From assembly GCA_020853835.1 (NCBI GenBank), contig JADYYC010000203.1:1-5688 (forward strand): DNA of 5,688 nucleotides, read 5' to 3'. The notes under the pieces were generated by a model. The model was not told where the DNA came from. It was given only the letters and a program-made list of their open reading frames with translations, and ran no database searches. This document shows positions 1 to 4,922 of the stretch, piece by piece. The position numbers and the translations under genes were made by a program. How positions within the stretch are numbered: position 1 is the first letter of the stretch; every line of letters begins with the position of its first letter. The stretch is from Anaerolineales bacterium (lineage in GTDB: Bacteria; Chloroflexota; Anaerolineae; Anaerolineales; UBA4823).

Positions 1-678
1 CAGCTTTCCAAATCGGGCATTACACCTGAAATGACCGTGGTGTTGTACAGCGCGGTGAATAATTTGCTGGCAACCTTCGAGTTCTGGTTGATGAAATATT
101 ATGGACACCATGATGTCCGCCTATTGGATGGCGACCGCGAGAAGTGGTTGGCGGAGAAGCGTCCTCTCGAACAAGCCATATCCACCTACCCGCAAACTCA
201 GTATAAAGCTAAAGATCCAGACGAAAGCTTACGTGCCAGCCGCAACGATGTAGTGCAAGCAATCGGAAAGGGTGGGATCTTACTCCTCGATGCTCGCTCA
301 GCGGAGATGTACCGCGGCGAGTTCCATCCAGGCACCCAACACGGCGGGCATATCCCCGGATCGATTAATCTGGCGGCTCAACGAGAAGTAGAACCCGATG
401 GGTCGTTCAAAGCCTGGCGGGTTCCTACCGTTCGTCCAGATGGAACTTTTAGATCGCCCCAAGAACTGAAGGCTTTATTTGATGGCCTGGGGATCACACC
501 CGATAAGGAAATTATTACCTATTGCCTGCGGGGAGGTCTCTCCACGCAGGCCTGGTTTGTGCTGACCCATTTGCTCGGGTATCCCAATGTACGTGAATAT
601 GACCGCTCCTGGGCTGAGTGGGGCAATTTACCCGACACTCCAGTAGCAATAGGCAGCGGAGCATATGATGACAAGTGA
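1..678 (+). CDS. Thiosulfate/3-mercaptopyruvate-type sulfurtransferase (two-domain rhodanese), 5' end missing
   Basis: The reading frame is open from base 1, ten codons ahead of the first ATG (31), so this is the 3' part of a longer gene. About 225 residues are visible against about 280 for the family, so roughly 55 N-terminal residues lie outside. Counting from the ATG at 31, residues 1-40 are the end of the inactive N-terminal rhodanese domain (TVVLYSAVNN, FWLMKYYGHHDVRLLDGDREKW). Residues about 70-205 are the catalytic domain: LLLDARSAEMYRGE, GHIPGSINLA and the active-site loop YCLRGGLST, with the persulfide-forming Cys165 (codon at 523). Family members move sulfane sulfur from thiosulfate or 3-mercaptopyruvate to cyanide or other thiols in the cytoplasm. 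The loop aligns with the CRxGERS loop of actinobacterial CysA-type enzymes but lacks its usual Arg and Glu, so the donor cannot be assigned. It lies next to an OsmC-like gene, a pairing that suits thiol or persulfide handling (inference). Confidence 0.93.
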   Translation, partial: QLSKSGITPEMTVVLYSAVNNLLATFEFWLMKYYGHHDVRLLDGDREKWLAEKRPLEQAISTYPQTQYKAKDPDESLRASRNDVVQAIGKGGILLLDARSAEMYRGEFHPGTQHGGHIPGSINLAAQREVEPDGSFKAWRVPTVRPDGTFRSPQELKALFDGLGITPDKEIITYCLRGGLSTQAWFVLTHLLGYPNVREYDRSWAEWGNLPDTPVAIGSGAYDDK

Positions 679-733
679 TTGGAAAATTCCTACAAACCCA
701 GTTGAAGCAATTCCCTCACCAGCGGTGAAGTAG
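668..733 (+). CDS. Possible 21-codon ORF overlapping the sulfurtransferase stop
   Basis: This is a very short Pro-rich reading frame (MTSDWKIPTNPVEAIPSPAVK) that starts inside the last codons of the sulfurtransferase. GGAG at 658-661 lies 6 bases before the ATG at 668; another ATG at 665 is too close to that site. It ends with TAG (731-733) and lies in the same frame as the ORF starting at 737, separated only by that stop and one Pro codon. It could be the original N-terminus of the next gene cut by a nonsense change, a short coupling peptide, or chance. No family is recognised and coding is unproven. Confidence 0.2.
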   Translation: MTSDWKIPTNPVEAIPSPAVK

Positions 734-736
734 CCC

Positions 737-1015
737 ATGCAAATTCCGATTGAATTCTTTACCGACATGGAAACCTGGCACATTAAATCCCTGGACGATG
801 GTGAGTGGGTGGATATCCCCTGCAAAGAAATCAAGCAGGTTTTCGAGCTGTTATTCGAATCCGCGGGCAGACCTGCGAAGATGGAGGTTTTCACTCAGCA
901 GCAGATGAGAAGCTTGCACTGTGAGTGGGTGGCTTATTTTTCACCCGCAACGGTGAAGGTTGTAAAAGCGGCTGGAGCCAGCCCGTGCGCGCAGCCCAGT
1001 TCGGAGTGGAGCTGA
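737..1015 (+). CDS. Hypothetical protein, possibly the 5' part of a frameshifted OsmC-like gene
   Basis: This is a 92-residue frame with ATG at 737 and a moderate purine-rich site (GGTGAAG, 724-730) about 6 bases upstream. Residues 1-67 read like a real soluble protein: acidic and aromatic, with IPIEFFTDMETWHIKSLDDGEW and a predicted helix around KEIKQVFELLFESAG. I do not recognise the family. The last 25 or so residues (VKVVKAAGASPCAQPSSEWS) look like out-of-frame translation, because the -1 frame over the same bases carries the good OsmC-like sequence. The switch most likely falls at the T run 937-941; a one-base insertion there would join this ORF to 925-1245 and give a product of about 169 residues. 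The usual OsmC N-terminal signature (a P-x-E-L-L helix leading to the first Cys) is not seen here, so a separate gene truncated by recombination is also possible. Confidence 0.5.
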   Translation: MQIPIEFFTDMETWHIKSLDDGEWVDIPCKEIKQVFELLFESAGRPAKMEVFTQQQMRSLHCEWVAYFSPATVKVVKAAGASPCAQPSSEWS

Positions 1016-1245
1016 ACAAGCTCGAAGTGCGCGTCGACAGCCTCTCCGATGACCGCGACATGTTGGGCATAGATAATTCCATCCCAGCCGGGCCGTTAAG
1101 CATGAAGTTCAGCATCCGCATTGGTGCAGAAGGTGTTTCGGAAGAATTGCTCCACGAGATCGTTGACTGGGCGGAGGAACACTCTCCCGTTGGCGAGCCG
1201 CTCACCCGCATCATGCCGATCGAATACGTAGTGGATATTGTTTGA
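925..1245 (+). CDS. OsmC/Ohr-like family protein, C-terminal half (start doubtful, likely frameshifted)
   Basis: From about residue 20 onward the translation has the order of an OsmC-fold C-terminal half: end of the central helix (VRAAQFGVELNKL), a strand (LEVRVDS), a SDDRDMLGID-x-SIPAGPLSM turn and strand (MKFSIRIGA), a helix (SEELLHEIVDWAEEHSPVGEPL) and a final strand (MPIEYVVDIV). OsmC and Ohr proteins are cytoplasmic thiol-dependent peroxidases of about 140 residues that reduce organic hydroperoxides; many relatives lack a proven activity. The second redox Cys usual in the late helix is absent here (EEHSPV instead), as in many OsmC-like paralogues, so peroxidase activity is not supported. 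Only 106 residues are open. The nominal start is a GTG with no good ribosome binding site, and a TGA lies immediately upstream (922-924), so the N-terminus must come from another frame (see 737-1015). This is a pseudogene, or one gene split by an indel. Confidence 0.6.
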   Translation: MGGLFFTRNGEGCKSGWSQPVRAAQFGVELNKLEVRVDSLSDDRDMLGIDNSIPAGPLSMKFSIRIGAEGVSEELLHEIVDWAEEHSPVGEPLTRIMPIEYVVDIV

Positions 1246-1249
1246 AACC

Positions 1250-1269
1250 ATTGGATTAATAAATCCAAT
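1250..1269. promoter_or_regulatory. 8-bp perfect inverted repeat upstream of the secreted-protein gene
   Basis: ATTGGATT (1250-1257) and AATCCAAT (1262-1269) are exact reverse complements around a 4-base loop (AATA). The element fills half of the 40-base gap between the OsmC-like stop and the next start and ends 3 bases before the AGGAG site. No T-tract follows, and the stem is AT-rich, so it is a poor intrinsic terminator. An operator dyad or a weak leader hairpin is more likely. Its function is not known. Confidence 0.4.
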
Positions 1270-1272
1270 AGT

Positions 1273-1277
1273 AGGAG
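1273..1277 (+). promoter_or_regulatory. Ribosome binding site AGGAG for the 940-residue secreted protein
   Basis: AGGAG lies 8 bases before the ATG at 1286, an ideal spacing. It fixes this start, which is also the one that gives a clean signal peptide. Confidence 0.8.
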
Positions 1278-1285
1278 ATTGAAGT

Positions 1286-4108
1286 ATGAAACGGTTGATG
1301 CTCTCATTCGCACTCATGGTCGTTTTGCTGGCTCCATCTGCCATCGTCCAGCGCGGGCCATTTGCCCAGGCAGCCAATGAACCAGCCGCCCCAACTGCCA
1401 ACCCGCGCTACAACATCATCGACCTGGGTGGCTGCGAGGCGCTCGCCATCAGCAACAACGGTAAGGTCGCCGGTCAGTGCGGCGTCGGATCTTCTGCGCG
1501 CGGCTTCTTCTGGGATAACGGGGTCATGCAGAACCTGGGCACCCTGGGCGGCAGTTGGAGCGTGGCCTACGGCGTCAACGACGATGGGCAAGTAGTCGGA
1601 ACATCCCTTACAGGCACGGGCTACTCCGGCGCGTTTTTGTGGCAAAACGGCTCAATGCAAAATCTTGGCTCGCTGGGCGGCAACGGGCCCTCGGGCGCGC
1701 TGGCGATCAACAACGCCGGCCAGGTGGTCGGTTTTTCGATCAACAGCACCCCGCAGATGCACGCCTTTCTGTGGAACGGCGGCATGACGGACCTGGGCGC
1801 TTTTGGTGACGGGGCCAGCTACGCCTACGCCATCAGCGATACCGGGCAGGTGGCGGGGTGGGGCAAGGTGGGCACGTATCCCAACATCACTGAACATGCC
1901 TTCCGCTGGAACGGCTCGATGCAAGACCTGGGCACCGGCAGTTGGGCGCAGAGCAGCGCGCGCGGCATCAACGACAATGGTGATGTGGTCGGCCGGCTGA
2001 TAAACGAAGGAAATGGCACCGACTGGCATGCCGCCCTGTCGCAGGGTGGCGGCGGGTTTCAAGACCTGGGAGGCAACCTGAGCACGGCCTACGACATTAA
2101 CAACGCCGGGTTGATCGTCGGCGAATCGGGGGGCCGTGCCGTCCTCTGGGAGAGCGGCCAGCTCAAGGACCTCAACACCCTGATCCCTGCCAACTCGGGC
2201 TGGGTGCTGCAGAGCGCGCGCGCCATCAACAACCGCGGCCAGATTGTCGGCAAGGGCACGTTCAACGGCCAAACGCACGCCTTTTTACTCAAGCCGAACG
2301 CCTATCACTGGACCAACCCCAGCGGCGGCGCGTGGCATCTGACCACCAACTGGGACCCCCAGGGCGACCCCGGCGATGGCGATACGGTTATCTTTGCCCT
2401 TAATGGACAATATACGGTGGACACCAGCACCCTGGTCGCCAGCGCCTCACCCTCTGGACCCCAGTTTTCGGTTGACCGCCTGATCGTCTCCTCCACTAAC
2501 TTTGTCTATTTCGACAACATGGATCTGAACATGGTCTACGACTCGCCGGAAGAACCTTCTTTGGAGGCGAACGAGGGCGGGACGGCGGCCGTCAACACCG
2601 GCGCGGCGACATTCTCCCACGCCATCATCGGCGGCGAGCCTCCCGCCAACCCGAGCAATCCGCCCCTGGCCCGTTTGCAGGTGTTGGGCAGCGGCGCCAG
2701 CCTGACCGGTTCGGGCCGCCTGAGCATCGGCGACGAGGGCGCGGGCGAGCTATTCGTGACCGCCGGCGGGCATTTAACCAGCGCCGAGGCCCGCATCGGC
2801 GGTTTGCTCCCCACCGGCACGGGCGTGGCCGACGTGGGCGGCGATGGGTCGCTGTGGGATACCGGCAACATCGCCGTAGGCTATGGCGTCAGCGGCACCC
2901 TGGACATCCAGTACGGCGGGCGCGTCAACTCCAACAACGCCTATGTGAGCTGGGGCGTCCTCAGCGAGGATTCGACGGCGACAGTACGGGGCCTCAGCGC
3001 CACCACCCATCAGCCGGCTATGTGGGCGCTGTTGGGCAGTTTGTTCGTCGGGCAGTCCTGGTTTGGCTCGGTCGAAGCGCTGGATGGCGGCGACCTGTAT
3101 GTCAGTCAAGACGTTCATATCAAAAATGGCGAACTCAACATCGAGGGCCGCCATGCTAACGGAGACCCGTCGGATCTGAACGTGCTGGGCAGCGTCTTCG
3201 TCGGCGGTTCCGGCGCTGCAAACCTGTTGGCTATTCGGAACGCGGCTAAGGGCGACATCGGGGGCGATCTGATCATCGGCAAGGATGGCGAAGGGGCGAT
3301 GATCCTGTGGGGCACTGCGATTACGGCGTATCCGACCCAATTGGATGTGGTTGACCCGCTGGCGGGTCTATGTGTGATTGGCCAGGCCTACGACGGCGGC
3401 GTCTCTTTGGACGACGGCGGACTATTGCGCTGTCGGGTCATGCAGCTTGGCCAGGCCGGGTTGAGCGGTGATGGTTACCTCCTGGTGGATGGCGGCATGG
3501 TGCGCGTCCTGGATGTGCTGACGGTGGGCCAGGTTGGGGGCGGGAGCGGCATCGTGGAGATGAAGAACAACGGGCTGGTGGCGACCAACGGGACGTACAT
3601 CACCTCCAACGGTGTGATCTCCGGCACGGGGACGCTGGCGGTTGGGTTCCTCGGACTGCAGAACGAAGGGATGCTATCCCCTGGCGTCAATGTCCAATAT
3701 CCACGCATAAACATCTTGACCCCCCAATCTATCCTGCAGGCTCAGGATGTGACCGAAACCCTGACCATCACCGGCACACTGACTATGGGTCCCACCGGAC
3801 GGCTGGAGATCCCCCTGACCGGCAGCGAGCCGGGGCAGTACGGCAGCCTGGCGGTGACCGGCGCAGCCACCCTGGACGGTGTGCTGGCGCTGAAGTTCAG
3901 CGATTGGTTCGCGCCAAAACAGGGCGATACCTTCACCTTCCTCACGGCTGCGGGGGGCGCCGGCGGCGCATTCGACAGCGTGAAGATCAGCGGTCTTGCG
4001 CCCGGTTTTCTTTATGATTTGTCTGTTGTCAACGGGCAGGTGACGCTCGAAGCCCTGAACGACGGCGTGGCGGTGCAATCGATCTTTCTACCGATGACGA
4101 GAAGGTGA
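1286..4108 (+). CDS. Large secreted protein: HAF repeats plus PEP-CTERM/type V secretion-associated beta repeats
   Basis: This is a 940-residue exported protein. Residues 1-29 form a Sec signal peptide: MKR, a hydrophobic core LMLSFALMVVLLAPSAIV, then a predicted cut after AQA (27-29). Residues 46-337 hold seven HAF-type repeats with D/N-LG...A-x-x-I-N-x-x-G-Q-V-V-G...A-F-L-W. Residues 342-370 carry a GGAW...NWDP...GDTVIF motif common before beta-helical passenger regions. Residues about 464-770 are degenerate Gly-rich repeats of the kind GSG.L.VG..G.G.L.V..GG.V. Residues about 775-924 resemble the closing module of such proteins (NEGMLSPG; LTITGTLTMGPTGRLEIPLTG; YGSLAVTGAATLDG; GDTFTFLTAAG). 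The C-terminus is QSIFLPMTRR, with no transmembrane helix, PEP-CTERM anchor, LPxTG sorting helix or beta-barrel. Only four Cys occur, as two close pairs (50/65, 696/716). The role is probably a cell-surface or extracellular matrix or adhesion protein; no catalytic motif is seen. The start is fixed by the AGGAG at 1273. Confidence 0.9.
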   Translation: MKRLMLSFALMVVLLAPSAIVQRGPFAQAANEPAAPTANPRYNIIDLGGCEALAISNNGKVAGQCGVGSSARGFFWDNGVMQNLGTLGGSWSVAYGVNDDGQVVGTSLTGTGYSGAFLWQNGSMQNLGSLGGNGPSGALAINNAGQVVGFSINSTPQMHAFLWNGGMTDLGAFGDGASYAYAISDTGQVAGWGKVGTYPNITEHAFRWNGSMQDLGTGSWAQSSARGINDNGDVVGRLINEGNGTDWHAALSQGGGGFQDLGGNLSTAYDINNAGLIVGESGGRAVLWESGQLKDLNTLIPANSGWVLQSARAINNRGQIVGKGTFNGQTHAFLLKPNAYHWTNPSGGAWHLTTNWDPQGDPGDGDTVIFALNGQYTVDTSTLVASASPSGPQFSVDRLIVSSTNFVYFDNMDLNMVYDSPEEPSLEANEGGTAAVNTGAATFSHAIIGGEPPANPSNPPLARLQVLGSGASLTGSGRLSIGDEGAGELFVTAGGHLTSAEARIGGLLPTGTGVADVGGDGSLWDTGNIAVGYGVSGTLDIQYGGRVNSNNAYVSWGVLSEDSTATVRGLSATTHQPAMWALLGSLFVGQSWFGSVEALDGGDLYVSQDVHIKNGELNIEGRHANGDPSDLNVLGSVFVGGSGAANLLAIRNAAKGDIGGDLIIGKDGEGAMILWGTAITAYPTQLDVVDPLAGLCVIGQAYDGGVSLDDGGLLRCRVMQLGQAGLSGDGYLLVDGGMVRVLDVLTVGQVGGGSGIVEMKNNGLVATNGTYITSNGVISGTGTLAVGFLGLQNEGMLSPGVNVQYPRINILTPQSILQAQDVTETLTITGTLTMGPTGRLEIPLTGSEPGQYGSLAVTGAATLDGVLALKFSDWFAPKQGDTFTFLTAAGGAGGAFDSVKISGLAPGFLYDLSVVNGQVTLEALNDGVAVQSIFLPMTRR
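1421..2296 (+). repeat. Seven tandem HAF-type repeats within the secreted protein
   Basis: Units begin at residues 46, 83, 126, 169, 214, 260 and 295, each 35-46 residues long. Each starts with D/N-L-G or D-L-N, carries I-N/S-x-x-G-x-V-x-G in the middle and ends with A-F-x-W-x-x-G-x-M/L-x. Seven units would fit a seven-bladed beta-propeller (inference). Units 2 and 5 are nearly identical in DNA at their starts apart from a 6-base gap. Confidence 0.8.
2675..3595 (+). repeat. Degenerate Gly-rich beta repeats of PEP-CTERM/T5SS-associated type
   Basis: The clearest units are LQVLGSGASLTGSGRLSIG...GELFVTAGGHLTS (residues 464-499), ADVGGDGSLWDTGNIAVG...GTLDIQYGGRV (515-547) and later, weaker ones near LGSLFVG...GGDLYV (583-606), LGSVFVGGSG (634-643), GGDLIIGKDGEGAMIL (659-674) and LTVGQVGGGSGIVEMKNNGLV (745-765). 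The pattern predicts stacked beta-strands. Spacing between units varies, so unit boundaries are approximate. Confidence 0.65.
4102..4107 (+). promoter_or_regulatory. Ribosome binding site AAGGTG overlapping the upstream stop
   Basis: AAGGTG runs into the TGA of the secreted-protein gene (4106-4108) and sits about 11 bases before the ATG at 4119. This arrangement favours translational coupling of the acetyltransferase to the upstream gene and supports a shared transcript. Confidence 0.55.
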
Positions 4109-4118
4109 TAACTTTTAT

Positions 4119-4922
4119 ATGTCCAATTCATCTTTTCTTGTGATCGAGGATAATGTGCTTGCCTATTACAAAGGCCTGGCATTATCTTTGGGCGGCCAAT
4201 TCTTCGATGATGGGCAGACAAGCTGGTTCGCTACGGGGAAACGCAGCCTGACGCGTTTCAACGGCGTTCTGCGGATGAGGGCTTCCCGCAGAGAACAAGC
4301 TGCCATGCTTGGTCAGCTCCTGGAGCATTTTCACTCCAACCATCTGCCCTTCTTCTGGGCTGATTATCCACCTGGCTCAACCCCCGGTCTGGGGCAATAC
4401 CTGGTTTCTCACGGCGTCCTCCAGGTTGCGAGAGATATGCCCGCCATGCAACGCGGTCTGAGAGAGATGCCGTCCTTTCGCCTGCCAGAACAGGTCGAGA
4501 TCACAGAAGTACATTCATTGCAGGACCAAATCGATTGGCTGGAGGTGCACATGCTAGGCTTCGGAGAGCCAGAGGAAACCCGGGCGGATTTTCAGCAGTA
4601 CCTCAACCACTCGCTCGGTGAATCTCCATCTGACTGGCGGCACTTTCTGGCTCGTTGGCAGGGCGAGCCGTGCGCTATCTCCACCCTGCTTTGCGCCCCA
4701 AGAGCGGCAGGCACCTATCACGTCACTACGCTCCCAGCTTATCGTGGGCGCGGGTTAGGGAGAGCGCTCACCCTGGCAGCCATGCAAACCGGGCGCGAGC
4801 AGGGGTTTGTCACGGCTGTTTTATTCGCTTCGCCGGATGGATACCCACTATACAAGAAATTGGGTTTTGAGACTGTTGTAACTGCCGATCTTTACGCCTG
4901 GACAGGAGAATCATACCTTTGA
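4119..4922 (+). CDS. GNAT family N-acetyltransferase (two-domain)
   Basis: A 267-residue cytoplasmic protein. The C-terminal half (about 126-265) is a typical acetyl-CoA-dependent GNAT domain: beta strand CAISTLLCAPRAAGTYHVTTLP, pyrophosphate-binding loop YRGRGLGRAL (208-217, the Q/R-x-x-G-x-G/A motif), helix TLAAMQTGREQGF and motif B YPLYKKLGFE (242-251). The N-terminal half (about 1-115) has the pattern of a degenerate GNAT-like domain seen in many two-domain members (SWFATG, FNGVL, PFFWADYPP, LVSHGV, DMPAM). The family transfers acetyl groups to amines of small molecules, antibiotics or proteins; the substrate here cannot be told. The gene begins 10 bases after the secreted-protein stop and overlaps the next gene by 4 bases, suggesting an operon. 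Confidence 0.9.
   Translation: MSNSSFLVIEDNVLAYYKGLALSLGGQFFDDGQTSWFATGKRSLTRFNGVLRMRASRREQAAMLGQLLEHFHSNHLPFFWADYPPGSTPGLGQYLVSHGVLQVARDMPAMQRGLREMPSFRLPEQVEITEVHSLQDQIDWLEVHMLGFGEPEETRADFQQYLNHSLGESPSDWRHFLARWQGEPCAISTLLCAPRAAGTYHVTTLPAYRGRGLGRALTLAAMQTGREQGFVTAVLFASPDGYPLYKKLGFETVVTADLYAWTGESYL
4904..4908 (+). promoter_or_regulatory. Ribosome binding site AGGAG that fixes a TTG start
   Basis: AGGAG inside the end of the acetyltransferase gene lies 10 bases before TTG at 4919. The next ATG in that frame is near 5209, inside the conserved N-terminal domain, so this site decides the methyltransferase start. Confidence 0.7.

Noticed and set aside
931..945. Programmed -1 frameshift site
   Set aside because: The zero-frame codons TAT-TTT-TCA do not make a good X-XXY-YYZ heptamer and no downstream stem was evident by eye. 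A plain indel or pseudogene is simpler.
1250..1269. Intrinsic terminator after the OsmC-like gene
   Set aside because: The stem is short and AT-rich and is followed by GTAGGAG rather than a T-tract.
1240..1285. Sigma-70 promoter for the secreted-protein gene (TTGAAA at 1242-1247)
   Set aside because: No acceptable -10 box lies 16-18 bases downstream, so only the dyad and the ribosome binding site are reported.
891..1313. Minus-strand open frame of 140 codons opposite the OsmC-like region
   Set aside because: The Ser/Thr-rich translation shows no domain, while the plus strand carries recognisable OsmC-fold sequence.
1652..2278. Minus-strand open frame of 208 codons inside the HAF repeat region
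   Set aside because: It lies entirely antisense to the clearly coding repeat protein. Its length comes from GC-rich codon bias and repetition, and it has no recognisable domain.
2774..3340. Minus-strand open frame of 188 codons
   Set aside because: It is antisense to the beta-repeat region of the secreted protein, shows no protein-family pattern, and is explained by high GC at third positions.
3674..4078. Minus-strand open frame of 134 codons near the end of the secreted-protein gene
   Set aside because: It is antisense to the conserved C-terminal module and has low-complexity composition and no motif.
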